A DNA stretch of 64,000 nucleotides, taken from positions 1 through 64,000 of the forward strand of contig CAZGVE010000006.1 of NCBI GenBank assembly GCA_964528845.1, in the 5' to 3' direction. The notes beneath the pieces are model-generated. The model saw nothing but the letters and a program-made list of their open reading frames with translations. It had not been told where the DNA came from and made no database searches. The first letter of the stretch is position 1. Each line of letters opens with the position of its first letter. The stretch is from FEN-1191 sp964528845 (GTDB lineage Bacteria > Pseudomonadota > Gammaproteobacteria > Steroidobacterales > Steroidobacteraceae). Position numbers and translations under genes: made by a program. Positions 33,743 to 41,847 of the stretch are shown here, in pieces.

Positions 33743-35185
33743 ATGACAAGCGCGATCAAGCCCAACTACATCGATGGCGGGTGGGTTCCGGGCGCGGACG
33801 CCTGCGTGAACCGCAATCCATCCGACCTGGACGACGTGGTGGGAGAATTCGCGCGCGCCGACGACGCGCAGGCCCGTGCTGCGATCGGCGCGGCCGAGCG
33901 CGCCTTCCGCGAGTGGCAATACAGCCCGATCCAGCGGCGCAGCGACGTCCTCGATGCGATCGGCACTGAAGTGCTGGCCCGGCGCGAGGAACTGGGGCGC
34001 CTGCTCGCGCGCGAAGAGGGCAAGACACTTCCCGAGGCGATCGCCGAGGCAGCACGCGCCGGATACATCTTCAAGTTCTTCGCCGGGGAGTGCCTGCGCC
34101 TGGCGGGTGAACTGTTGCCGTCGGTGCGTCCGGGCGTGCAGGTTGAGATCACGCGCGAGCCGCTCGGGACCGTCGGGCTGATCACGCCGTGGAATTTTCC
34201 GCTGGCGCTGCCGTCATGGAAGATCGCGCCGGCCTTGTGCTATGGCAACACGGTGGTGTGGAAGCCGGCGGAGCTCGTGCCAGGCTCGGCGTGGGCCCTG
34301 ACCGAAATCATCGCGCGCTCCGGTCTGCCGGCGGGAGTCTTCAATCTGGTCAACGGGCGCGGTTCGGTCGTCGGCGAGGCGCTGGTCACCGATCCGCGCG
34401 TGCACGGCATCAGCTTTACTGGGTCGGTCGCCACCGGCAGTGCGATCATCCAGAAGGCCGCGGCCAGGCGCGCCAAGGCCCAGGTCGAGATGGGCGGCAA
34501 GAATCCGCTGGTGATTCTGGATGACGCAGACCTGGCGACGGCGGTGAACATCGCGGTGAACGGCGCCTACTTCTCGACCGGCCAGCGGTGCACGGCCTCC
34601 AGCCGGCTGATCGTCACCGACGGGATCCACGCGGCCTTCCTCAGCGCGTTGCTCGAGCGGCTGCGCACGCTCAAGGTGGGCCACGCACTGGAGGCCGGAA
34701 TCGAGATGGGCCCCGTCGTGGACGAGTCACAGCTGCGGCAGGACCTGGACTACGTGCGCATCGGGCAGCAGGAGGGCGCGCAACTCGCATTCGGCGGTGG
34801 GCGCCTGGAACGCGCGCAGCGCGGATACTACATGGAGCCAGCGCTGTTCCTGGACTCGACTCCATCGATGCGCATCAACCAGGAGGAAATCTTCGGTCCG
34901 GTGGCCAGCGTCATCCGGGTGCGCGACTACGAGGAGGCCCTGGCGGTCGCCAACGACGTGCCCTTCGGCCTGTCGGCCGGCATCGCCACCCGATCGCTGC
35001 GCTACGCATCGGATTTCCGGCGCCGCTCACGCGCCGGAATGGTCATGGTGAACCTGCCGACCGCGGGCGTGGACTACCACGTGCCTTTCGGCGGGACCAA
35101 GGAGTCGAGCTACGGTCCGCACGAACAGGGACGTTATGCAGCCGAATTCTTTACCGATGTGAAGACTGCCTATATCGCAGCCTGA
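33743..35185 (+). CDS. NAD(P)-dependent aldehyde dehydrogenase (semialdehyde dehydrogenase type)
   Basis: A 480-residue aldehyde dehydrogenase with all catalytic landmarks: GLITPWNFPLALPSWKIAPAL, VVWKPAE, SFTGSVATGSAI, the general base in VEMGGKNP and the nucleophile in GQRCTASSR, and EEIFGPV. The TGQRCTASSRLIV form resembles alpha-ketoglutaric-semialdehyde and related semialdehyde dehydrogenases more than the succinic or betaine types. It oxidises an aldehyde to an acid in the cytoplasm. It follows the FAH gene after 66 bases on the same strand, so it may act on a product of that enzyme or of the sugar pathway. An AGGGG precedes the ATG. Confidence 0.9.
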   Translation: MTSAIKPNYIDGGWVPGADACVNRNPSDLDDVVGEFARADDAQARAAIGAAERAFREWQYSPIQRRSDVLDAIGTEVLARREELGRLLAREEGKTLPEAIAEAARAGYIFKFFAGECLRLAGELLPSVRPGVQVEITREPLGTVGLITPWNFPLALPSWKIAPALCYGNTVVWKPAELVPGSAWALTEIIARSGLPAGVFNLVNGRGSVVGEALVTDPRVHGISFTGSVATGSAIIQKAAARRAKAQVEMGGKNPLVILDDADLATAVNIAVNGAYFSTGQRCTASSRLIVTDGIHAAFLSALLERLRTLKVGHALEAGIEMGPVVDESQLRQDLDYVRIGQQEGAQLAFGGGRLERAQRGYYMEPALFLDSTPSMRINQEEIFGPVASVIRVRDYEEALAVANDVPFGLSAGIATRSLRYASDFRRRSRAGMVMVNLPTAGVDYHVPFGGTKESSYGPHEQGRYAAEFFTDVKTAYIAA

Positions 35186-35197
35186 GGTCGACCGTAT

Positions 35198-35551
35198 ATG
35201 CTCAAGCTGCTCGCCGGATTCCTGGCTCTGTGCCTGCTGGCCGCCGCCGGCTTCACCTGGCTGACGCTGCACTGGTCCTACTCGACCGGGGAGCGCGCGG
35301 GCTACGTGCAGAAGCTCTCGTACAAGGGCTGGCTCTGCAAGACCTGGGAGGGCGAGATGGCCATGGTGACCATGCCAGGGACCGTATCGGACAAGTTCTA
35401 CTTCACGGTACCGAGCCCGGCCGTGGCCGCGAAGATCAATGCGAGCGTCGGCAAGCGCATGGCCCTGCACTACGATCAGCACCGCTGGATTCCCAGTGCG
35501 TGTTTCGGCGAGACCGAGTACTTCGTGACCGACGTGCGCGTGATGGAGTGA
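35198..35551 (+). CDS. Small single-span membrane protein, conserved hypothetical
   Basis: A 117-residue protein with one N-terminal hydrophobic helix (about 4-24) that anchors a small periplasmic or extracytoplasmic domain. The pattern WSYSTGERAGYVQKLSYKGWLCKTWEGEMAM recurs in proteins sometimes mislabelled as 6-phosphogluconate dehydrogenase; no dehydrogenase fold fits this length. Two cysteines (GWLCKTW, SACFGET) may pair. It begins 12 bases after the aldehyde dehydrogenase stop, with GAGGT as ribosome site, so it is likely the last gene of that unit. Function unknown. Confidence 0.8.
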   Translation: MLKLLAGFLALCLLAAAGFTWLTLHWSYSTGERAGYVQKLSYKGWLCKTWEGEMAMVTMPGTVSDKFYFTVPSPAVAAKINASVGKRMALHYDQHRWIPSACFGETEYFVTDVRVME

Positions 35552-35590
35552 GTTCTGGGATCCGCGGCAACATTGAGGGGGGTAGCAGGC

Positions 35591-36790
35591 ATGAGTCGTC
35601 AGGAATTTTCATTGTTGAGGTGTCAGGTGCGGTTGGTGCGTCAGACCGGGGTCGTGGCGCGAAGCGTGAGCCTGCTGGCGGCGCTCGGCGCGGCGTGCGC
35701 GGTGGCTGGCGCAGCCAGGGCCGACGTGCCGGCAAACATCGAATCCGAGCTGCTCAAGATCGGTAAGATCGTCGACCCGGCCTGTACCGCCAAACTCTAC
35801 CGGCCGCTGATGCCGGCCCATGACATCACCAGTGGCGCCGTGCCGCTCTATCCTGGGATCACGATCGCGCGGGACGTGGGCTTTGGTCCGAACCCGAAGG
35901 ACGTCGTGGACATCTTCACGGCCGACACCGGAGCGCAGTCACGCCCGGTCCTGATCTACGTGCCGGGAGGTGGCGGCGAGAAGGTCGAACTGCAGGTCAA
36001 GGAGGCCAACGCTTTCTACGACAACATCGCGCGCTGGGCGACCCGAAACGGAATGGTCGGCGTGACGATGGAGCGTCATTTCAGCCCGACCTGGGATGGC
36101 GGCGCGAAGGACATCGCCCAAATGATCCAGTGGCTGCATGCCAACATCGCGCACTACCACGGCAATCCCGATCGCATGTTCATCTGGGCCCACTCGGCCG
36201 GCAACATGCCCCTCGGCACCTACGTCGGGCGGCCGGAGCTTTGGGGCCCCGGGGGCGTTGGCGTCAAAGGCGTCATCTTCATGTCCCCGGCTGCGTTCGA
36301 TATCGAGCCGGTCCAGGTGGACGCGGGGAATCCGGCGGACATGATGAAGATGTTCGCGCTCGCGGGTAAGACCTGCGGTGCGCCGGGGCCCATGTCGACC
36401 GACGCCGCACTGCCGGGCAAGCTTGCCGGACAGCCCGGCGGCCCCGTGGGGCCACCGCCCGGAGCAGCCCCCGGTGCCCTGCCCATGGGTCCTCCGGCCG
36501 TGGACGCCGCGACCCGCCTGGCGCGCTCGAGCCTGCCGGCGCTGAAGGCGAGCACGGCGAAGGTCCTGCTCGCCAACGGCGAACTGGACATCGGCGCGGA
36601 GCCGTCGCTGGGCGGTCTCACGGCCTTCAACAAGGCGCTGCACGACGCCTTGTGCGTTGACGGATCCGCACACTGTCCGACGCTGCTGGTGCCGAAAGGC
36701 CACAGCCACATGTCGCTGGTGTTCTCGATCGACACCGCCGACACGACGGTCTCCGGACCCATCCTGAGCTGGATCAGGAGCGTTCCGTAG
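35591..36790 (+). CDS. Secreted alpha/beta-hydrolase (BD-FAE/esterase-like)
   Basis: A 399-residue exported protein; the signal peptide ends near AGAARADVP (about residue 45). The hydrolase core has RPVLIYVPGGGGEKVE (oxyanion region), HANIAHYHGNPDRMFIWAHSAGNMPLG with nucleophile Ser in H-S-A-G, and the late histidine in KGHSHMSLVFS. These fit the carboxylesterase/BD-FAE class. A low-complexity Pro/Gly insertion (AGQPGGPVGPPPGAAPGALPMGPP, region about 275-300) interrupts the fold between core and cap and is unusual. GGAGGG-like purines precede the ATG. It stands alone before a convergent small gene. Confidence 0.85.
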   Translation: MSRQEFSLLRCQVRLVRQTGVVARSVSLLAALGAACAVAGAARADVPANIESELLKIGKIVDPACTAKLYRPLMPAHDITSGAVPLYPGITIARDVGFGPNPKDVVDIFTADTGAQSRPVLIYVPGGGGEKVELQVKEANAFYDNIARWATRNGMVGVTMERHFSPTWDGGAKDIAQMIQWLHANIAHYHGNPDRMFIWAHSAGNMPLGTYVGRPELWGPGGVGVKGVIFMSPAAFDIEPVQVDAGNPADMMKMFALAGKTCGAPGPMSTDAALPGKLAGQPGGPVGPPPGAAPGALPMGPPAVDAATRLARSSLPALKASTAKVLLANGELDIGAEPSLGGLTAFNKALHDALCVDGSAHCPTLLVPKGHSHMSLVFSIDTADTTVSGPILSWIRSVP

Positions 36791-36818
36791 CGCGCCGGTC
36801 GGGCGGTGTGCGCGCGCT
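36789..36818. terminator. Inverted repeat between convergent genes
   Basis: AGCGCGC and GCGCGCT form a perfect 7-bp stem around 16 bases, touching the stop codons of both converging genes. No U-tract is present. Confidence 0.3.
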
Positions 36819-37225
36819 CAGTACTTGATCGTCTTGAGCGTCGTCTGGATGTTGGCGGCGGCTTTCTGCAGCGCATCCAGGTCGGTGTCCTTGAGCGCGT
36901 CGAGCGCGTTGCTGGCGGCACGCTGCAATATCTCCTTCTTGAGCACGTCGCTGGTGTCCGGGATTGCGCCGCTACCCTGATCCTTGCAGGGATTGGCGGC
37001 TGTCGCGTCGAATCCCTTGCCGGCCGGCCCGATGAGGCAGTTCAGCACGTGGTGCAGGTGCATCTGCGCCATCGGCAGGCTCGCAGCGCCAGCCGCGAGT
37101 CCAGCGTGGGTAGCGGCGGTCGAGACCTCAGTGGCGACGTCGGCGCGGGCCGAGAGCGGCAGCAGCAGTGCGGCGAGCGCCGCGGAGCCGGACAGAGCGG
37201 TCAGGAGCGAACGGGAAATGGCCAT
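36818..37225 (-). CDS. Small secreted hypothetical protein
   Basis: A 135-residue protein with a signal peptide (cleavage near SARADVA, about residue 28). The mature part contains QMHLHHVLNCLIGPAGKGFDATAANPCKDQGSGAIPD, with three histidines and two cysteines in a short span that could bind heme or metal or form a disulfide, followed by a helical tail. I recall the HLHH-x-NC pattern in uncharacterised proteobacterial periplasmic proteins but know no function. An independent unit, convergent with the hydrolase and divergent from the ATPase gene 177 bases away. Confidence 0.75.
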   Translation of the reverse strand: MAISRSLLTALSGSAALAALLLPLSARADVATEVSTAATHAGLAAGAASLPMAQMHLHHVLNCLIGPAGKGFDATAANPCKDQGSGAIPDTSDVLKKEILQRAASNALDALKDTDLDALQKAAANIQTTLKTIKY

Positions 37226-37347
37226 GGCAACCCCCTTGAAGTTTATTTGAGGACGCGCAGAGGATAAGCCTGGGCGGCAATGGTGTTAATAGGGACCCTG
37301 CCAATAGGGGCCCGGTGGGGCGGGGGGTGTCCTGCGTCGGCTTTGCT

Positions 37348-37402
37348 TTACGGCATCTTACGGCTGATGTCGTAATTACGGCATATGGCGTAATATACCG
37401 CC
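37348..37402 (+). promoter_or_regulatory. TTACGGC repeat array, probable operator of the ATPase gene
   Basis: TTACGGC occurs three times (37348-37354, 37358-37364, 37376-37382), with two one-mismatch copies in the opposite orientation, GTCGTAA at 37369-37375 and GGCGTAA at 37387-37393. Centre spacings are about 10, 11, 7 and 11 bases, close to one helical turn. The array ends nine bases before the ATG, so a bound protein would block transcription or translation of the ATPase. A second pair of repeats, AATAGGG at 37288-37294 and 37303-37309, lies further upstream. Confidence 0.5.
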
Positions 37403-38524
37403 ATGCATCCGCTGATCTACGAGCAATGGCATTTCGCCCGCCCGCAGCTGGTGGGCTCGTACCTGCGACTGCTGCTGGAGGGACCCGGCGACCCGATAGC
37501 GCTGCAGTCCCCCCGGCGCTGGGGCAAGACCACATTCCTGCTGACCGAGGTCGTGCCGGCGGCGCGCGCCGCCGGTCTGCTGCCGGTCTACATCGATATC
37601 TGGCAGAGCCGCTCGGACGTGCTGGGGGCGATCAACTACGGGCTGCAGGAGGCGTTCGACGATCTCGAGGTGCCCTCCAGCACCGTGGGTCGGCGCCTGA
37701 AGACCCGGGTCAGCAAGCTCGGCGTAGGCTCGTTGAGCCTCGATCTGGGCGAGGAGCCGGCGCGCCGACGGCCGGACTCGGCGTTCCTGCTGGTCGACTG
37801 GCTGCTGAGATCACTGCTTCGCAGGGCCAGGCGGCCGGTGCTGCTGCTGTTCGACGAGATCCAGGAGCTGGCGCTGGCGCGGGAAGGCGAGGCAATCGTC
37901 TCGGCGCTGCGCGCCGCGATCTCGAAGAGCAGGAAATCGGTCCGGGTCATCTTCACCGGGTCGAACCAGGACCGGATCACCGAGCTGTTCTCGCGCTCCC
38001 GGGCGGCGTTGTACGAAGGGGCGAGCATCCTGGCGTTCCCGGCGCTCGGGGCAGAGTTCCTGCAGTTCGTTTCAGCCCATGCGCAGCGCAGCTTCCGGCG
38101 TCGGATCCCGGTCACCGACCTGGCGCTGGCATTCGAGCGCTTTCAGCACCAGCCCCGGGCCCTGATCGATCTGGTGTTCCTTTATGTGTCCGGGGACAAG
38201 CCATCATTCCGCGATGTGCTCGATTCTCGCGTCGAGAGCCTGCTGGCCTCCGAGCAATACCTGCCGCTCCTCGATGCGCTGACGCCGCTGCAGAAGCAGC
38301 TGTGCCGCCGCCTGGCCGCCGGCGGCGACGTCTCGTCGAACGAGGCGCGCGGCGCCTATGCCAAGGCTCTTGGGAAGGACAGCATCTCGCCCGGCTCCAT
38401 CAGCGATGCGCTGCGCTCGCTGGTGGATCAGCACGTGCTCACGAAGCCTGCCGGATCACACGGCCGCTATGCCTTCGACGACCCGATGATCCGCGAATGG
38501 ATCAGGCGGCACGCCGGCTGGTAG
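37403..38524 (+). CDS. Orphan AAA/STAND-like P-loop ATPase
   Basis: A 373-residue ATPase. The Walker A is SPRRWGKTT, the form seen in archaeal-type and prokaryotic AAA ATPases that bind effector proteins or DNA. The Walker B is RPVLLLFDEIQEL, and VIFTGSNQDRI gives a sensor-1-like polar residue. A helical lid (about 225-290) and a C-terminal winged-helix-like domain (about 295-373, including GSISDALRSLVDQHVLTKP and YAFDDPMIREWIRRH) complete it, as in the AAA-14/ATPase_2 families. No membrane segment. Such proteins sometimes belong to toxin-antitoxin or defence loci, but no partner gene is adjacent. Confidence 0.8.
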   Translation: MHPLIYEQWHFARPQLVGSYLRLLLEGPGDPIALQSPRRWGKTTFLLTEVVPAARAAGLLPVYIDIWQSRSDVLGAINYGLQEAFDDLEVPSSTVGRRLKTRVSKLGVGSLSLDLGEEPARRRPDSAFLLVDWLLRSLLRRARRPVLLLFDEIQELALAREGEAIVSALRAAISKSRKSVRVIFTGSNQDRITELFSRSRAALYEGASILAFPALGAEFLQFVSAHAQRSFRRRIPVTDLALAFERFQHQPRALIDLVFLYVSGDKPSFRDVLDSRVESLLASEQYLPLLDALTPLQKQLCRRLAAGGDVSSNEARGAYAKALGKDSISPGSISDALRSLVDQHVLTKPAGSHGRYAFDDPMIREWIRRHAGW

Positions 38525-38534
38525 TACGGCCGGC
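38513..38534. terminator. Hairpin between the ATPase and DUF3422 genes
   Basis: Two GCCGGC arms flank 10 bases that include the ATPase stop codon and part of the short gap before the convergent DUF3422 stop. The 6-bp arms are also individually palindromic. No U-tract. Confidence 0.3.
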
Positions 38535-38535
38535 G

Positions 38536-39834
38536 CTAGCTCGAGGTGGAGGGCGTGCCGAGCCGTTCGAGGCGGCGGTGGGCGCGCCGCAGCGCGCCGA
38601 GGCACAGCACCGCAATCACCGGGATTGCGATGCCTTCGGCGATCTCCGGATCGATCGGAACTCCCGCACTGCGCAGCGCACGCGCCAGGTAGCCGACCAG
38701 GCCGGTACCGTAATAGACGATCGCGGCAATCGAAAGGCTTTCGACGGCCTGCTGCATCCGGAACTGACGCTCGGCGCGCAGGTTCATCGACTCGAGCAGC
38801 CGCTGGTTCTGCTGTTCGCGCGCGATGTCGACACGCGTCGAGAGCAGGGCGGAGGCCTGGCCGATCCGATCCGACAATTCCAGCAGGCGCTGCGCAGTAC
38901 TCGCACAGCGCGCTACGGCCGGCGAGAAACGCCGCGACATGAACTCCTCGATCGGCTGGATGCCGGGCAGTCGCCGCTCGCGCAACTCCGCAATGCGGGT
39001 CCTGACGAGCTCTGTGTAGGCGCGGCAGGCGCTGAACCGGAACTGGGTACGCGTGACGCTGCCCTGCACCTCCGCCGCGAGGCGCGTGAGCCGTTGCAGC
39101 AGCGCGTCGTCATCGCCTCCCGGACTTGCCAGCGCGGTGGTCAATTCCGTGAGCGCCTGCTCCGCGGCCGCGGTCTGCGCGGTGAGGGGTCGGATCAACG
39201 GAAAGGCGAGCAAGGCCATCATCCGGTAGGTTTCAATCTCGAGCAGCCGCTGCACCATGCGTCCCGCCTGCCGCGGCGTGAAGCTGCGATCCAGGAGCAG
39301 GAAGCGCCCGAAGCCGTCCTCGCGCACCAGGAAATCGGTGAACGCAAGGCCGGCGCCGCCCGCGATCTCTGCGCCGACGATCACGTGACCGTCGAACTGC
39401 CTGGCGACGAACGTCGCGTCCGGTTCGCCGGCTCCCACGGCGAGCACCGTGGCATGCGCGGCGAAAATGGTCAGTCCCGGCAGCTCGGACAACCAGCCGG
39501 TCGGTAACGCGGCCACCGGAGGCTCGCTGAAGGGCTGGGGACTCGTCCCACGAGTCGTGAACGTATAGCCGGAGAACTCGCTGTGGCGCTCCCATTTGAG
39601 CTGCACCGGTCCGAGCTCGGCCGTGAAATGGCTGGACTCCGGTGGCGGCGGGACCGCGCCATAGACCGCGCACAACCGGGCGAGGTGACCGAGCTCCGAT
39701 TCGCGCTGCTCACGACCGATCAGTACTGCCACGTAGGATACGCGCGCCGGTGTGTCCAGCGCCTCGGGTGGCCGCGCGTGTACTTCGGCTGCGAGCGCCT
39801 GGCGATCCGGATGGTCGGGTGGGAGCATGCTCAT
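38536..39834 (-). CDS. DUF3422 family membrane-associated protein
   Basis: A 432-residue protein of the DUF3422 family. The opening PPDHPDRQALAAEVHARPPEAL, HFTAELGPVQLKWERHSEFSGYTF and RYGxx-like REDGFGRFLLLDRSFTPRQAGRMVQRLLEIETYRMMALLAFP are family hallmarks. The C-terminal part has a coiled-coil region and two hydrophobic segments (about 370-390 and 405-422), suggesting an inner-membrane anchor. Function unknown. The frame can begin at a TTG or at either of two ATGs within 13 bases; I chose the first ATG. It is divergent from the OYE-like gene with only about 30 bases between starts, so promoters must overlap coding sequence. Confidence 0.88.
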   Translation of the reverse strand: MSMLPPDHPDRQALAAEVHARPPEALDTPARVSYVAVLIGREQRESELGHLARLCAVYGAVPPPPESSHFTAELGPVQLKWERHSEFSGYTFTTRGTSPQPFSEPPVAALPTGWLSELPGLTIFAAHATVLAVGAGEPDATFVARQFDGHVIVGAEIAGGAGLAFTDFLVREDGFGRFLLLDRSFTPRQAGRMVQRLLEIETYRMMALLAFPLIRPLTAQTAAAEQALTELTTALASPGGDDDALLQRLTRLAAEVQGSVTRTQFRFSACRAYTELVRTRIAELRERRLPGIQPIEEFMSRRFSPAVARCASTAQRLLELSDRIGQASALLSTRVDIAREQQNQRLLESMNLRAERQFRMQQAVESLSIAAIVYYGTGLVGYLARALRSAGVPIDPEIAEGIAIPVIAVLCLGALRRAHRRLERLGTPSTSS

Positions 39835-39863
39835 GAGCAAGCAGTGTACGATGCGGCCGAGCC

Positions 39864-40988
39864 ATGAGCACAGGTCAGCGACTGCCGATGGACCGACGTA
39901 TCGAGGTCTTGTTCCGTCCTCTCGAATTCCAGAGCCTCAGACTCGCAAACCGCATCGTGATGGCGCCTATGACGCGCAGCAAGTCGCCTCGCGGCGTGCC
40001 CGGGGCCGATGTGGCGGCCTACTACCGCCGCCGCGCCGAAGGCGGCGTCGGCCTGATCATCACCGAAGGGACCTATATCCCGCACGCCGGAGCCGGCTTC
40101 TCCCCTGACGTGCCTGTATTTCACGGCGAGGAGGCGCTTGCCGGCTGGCAGCGCGTCGTCGAGCAGGTGCATGCGGCCGGAGGCAGGATCTTTCCGCAGC
40201 TCTGGCACGTGGGAATCGCGCCGCCCGCGGATCGTGAGCTCGGGCCCGATGCGGTCGGACCTTCCGGACTCGTCCGGCCTGGAGAGCGCGTGCGCGACCC
40301 GATGACGCAGCAGGACATCGATGCGGTCATCGGGGCCTACGGCGAGGCGGCCGCATCGGCGCAACGGCTCGGCTTCGACGGCCTGGAGATTCATGCCGCC
40401 CATGGCTACCTGATCGACCAGTTCTTCTGGGAAGGCACCAACCGCAGGACCGACGCTTACGGCGGGGATCTGCTGCGGCGGACCCGTTTCGCGGTCGAGG
40501 TCATCCGGGAAGTGCGGCGTAATGTGCGTCCCGACTTCCCGGTGTGCCTGCGTTTTTCGCAATGGAAACTCAAGGACTATGCGGCCCGCCTGGCGCAGTC
40601 GCCGCACGAGCTGGCGGCTCTGCTCGAGCCGCTGGTGGACGCGGGTGTCGACCTGTTTCACTGCTCGCAGCGGCGGTTCTGGGAACCCGAGTTCGACGGC
40701 AGCACACTCAACCTGGCCGGCTGGACCCGCAAGCTCACGGGCCGCATCTCGATCGCCGTCGGATCGGTCACGCTGAATGAGGAATTCATGACGACGTTTG
40801 CCAACCCCGCGCAGGCCGCGGTCACCGGCATCGATGAGCTGCTCGAGCGGATGCAGCGCGACGAATTCGATCTGATTGCGATCGGCCGTTCCCTGATCGT
40901 CAATCCCGACTGGCCCCGGATCGTCCGGCGCGGGTTGATCGATACGCTGCGGCCCTTCGATCGCAGCGCGCTTCAGGAGCTGGCCTGA
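39864..40988 (+). CDS. NADH:flavin oxidoreductase, Old Yellow Enzyme family
   Basis: A 374-residue FMN-dependent TIM-barrel ene-reductase. It starts LFRPLEFQSLRLANRIVMAPMTRSKSP, has EGGVGLIITEGTYI, FPQLWHVG, the substrate-binding GLEIHAAHGYLIDQFFWEGTNRRTDAYGGDLLRRTRF and DLIAIGRSLIVNPDW, all typical of the family. The active-site pair reads H-A-A-H. It lacks the FeS domain of 2,4-dienoyl-CoA reductases. It likely reduces activated alkenes. The initiator could also be the ATG eight codons downstream. An SDR gene follows after 16 bases, so the two are probably co-transcribed. Confidence 0.92.
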   Translation: MSTGQRLPMDRRIEVLFRPLEFQSLRLANRIVMAPMTRSKSPRGVPGADVAAYYRRRAEGGVGLIITEGTYIPHAGAGFSPDVPVFHGEEALAGWQRVVEQVHAAGGRIFPQLWHVGIAPPADRELGPDAVGPSGLVRPGERVRDPMTQQDIDAVIGAYGEAAASAQRLGFDGLEIHAAHGYLIDQFFWEGTNRRTDAYGGDLLRRTRFAVEVIREVRRNVRPDFPVCLRFSQWKLKDYAARLAQSPHELAALLEPLVDAGVDLFHCSQRRFWEPEFDGSTLNLAGWTRKLTGRISIAVGSVTLNEEFMTTFANPAQAAVTGIDELLERMQRDEFDLIAIGRSLIVNPDWPRIVRRGLIDTLRPFDRSALQELA

Positions 40989-41004
40989 TGTAGGATTCGG
41001 CCCT

Positions 41005-41838
41005 ATGACCGAGAAAGTATGGTTCATCACCGGGACATCGAGGGGCTTTGGACGCATCTGGGCGGAGGCCGCGCTGGCGCGTGGCGACCGTGTGGCTGCG
41101 ACCGCCCGCGACCTGCGCAGCCTCGCGCCGCTGGTCGAGCGCTACCGGGAGCAGGTCGCAGCGATCGCGCTGGACGTCACGTCCCGTACCGCCGTCCATG
41201 AGGCGATCGCTCAGGCGCACGCGCGCTTCGGCAGGCTCGATGTGCTCGTCAACAACGCCGGTTACGGCCTGTTTGGTGCGATCGAGGAGGTCAGCGAGGC
41301 GCAGGCACGTGCGCAGATCGAGACCAACCTGTTCGGGGCACTGTGGGTCACCCAGGCGGCGCTGCCGATCCTTCGTGCCCAGGGTTCGGGCCACATCATC
41401 CAGGTCTCCTCGATCGGCGGCGTCAATGCCTTACCAACCCTGGGGCTGTATCACGCCTCGAAATGGGCGCTCGAAGGTTTCAGCCAGTCCCTGGCGGCTG
41501 AGGTCGCGCCATTCGGAATCAAGGTCACGCTGGTCGAGCCTGCCGGCTATGCGACCGATTGGGGCGGGGCTTCCGCCGTGCGGGCCGCGCCGCTACCGGC
41601 CTACGACGGTGCGCGCGCGACGATCGCCGGATTCCGAGGCGGCGTGGTGCCCGGCGAGCCTGAGGCGACCGGACCTGCGATGCTCAAACTCGTCGACGCC
41701 AGCGATCCCCCACTGCGGATCTTCTTCGGTTCCGTCGGTCTGCCGATGACACGAGCCGAGTATGGACGGCGCATCGCGCAGTGGGAGCAATGGAACGAAC
41801 TGTCGCTCGAGGCGCAGGGCCACCACGTTCGTCGGTGA
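41005..41838 (+). CDS. Short-chain dehydrogenase/reductase (SDR)
   Basis: A 277-residue classical SDR. The cofactor motif is TGTSRGFG, with NNAGYGLFG, the catalytic Ser in IQVSSIGG and the YHASK pair (Tyr and Lys), in the expected order. VEPAGYATDWGG gives the substrate-binding C-terminal side. An arginine right after the first glycines and TARDL after strand 2 suggest NADP(H) preference. Substrate is unknown; it is probably co-transcribed with the OYE-like enzyme, so a joint role in carbonyl or enone reduction is reasonable. It converges on the ZIP gene. Confidence 0.9.
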   Translation: MTEKVWFITGTSRGFGRIWAEAALARGDRVAATARDLRSLAPLVERYREQVAAIALDVTSRTAVHEAIAQAHARFGRLDVLVNNAGYGLFGAIEEVSEAQARAQIETNLFGALWVTQAALPILRAQGSGHIIQVSSIGGVNALPTLGLYHASKWALEGFSQSLAAEVAPFGIKVTLVEPAGYATDWGGASAVRAAPLPAYDGARATIAGFRGGVVPGEPEATGPAMLKLVDASDPPLRIFFGSVGLPMTRAEYGRRIAQWEQWNELSLEAQGHHVRR

Positions 41839-41847
41839 GGCGACTCG

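Noticed and set aside
32888..35185. FAH-family gene plus semialdehyde dehydrogenase as a Weimberg-type pentose pathway
   Set aside because: The FAH protein is only 262 residues with the short acylpyruvase-type layout; the XylX dehydratase is much longer, and no sugar dehydrogenase or lactonase is present.
35198..35551. Annotation as 6-phosphogluconate dehydrogenase
   Set aside because: The protein is 117 residues with a membrane anchor and no Rossmann fold; the name is a propagated error in similar proteins.
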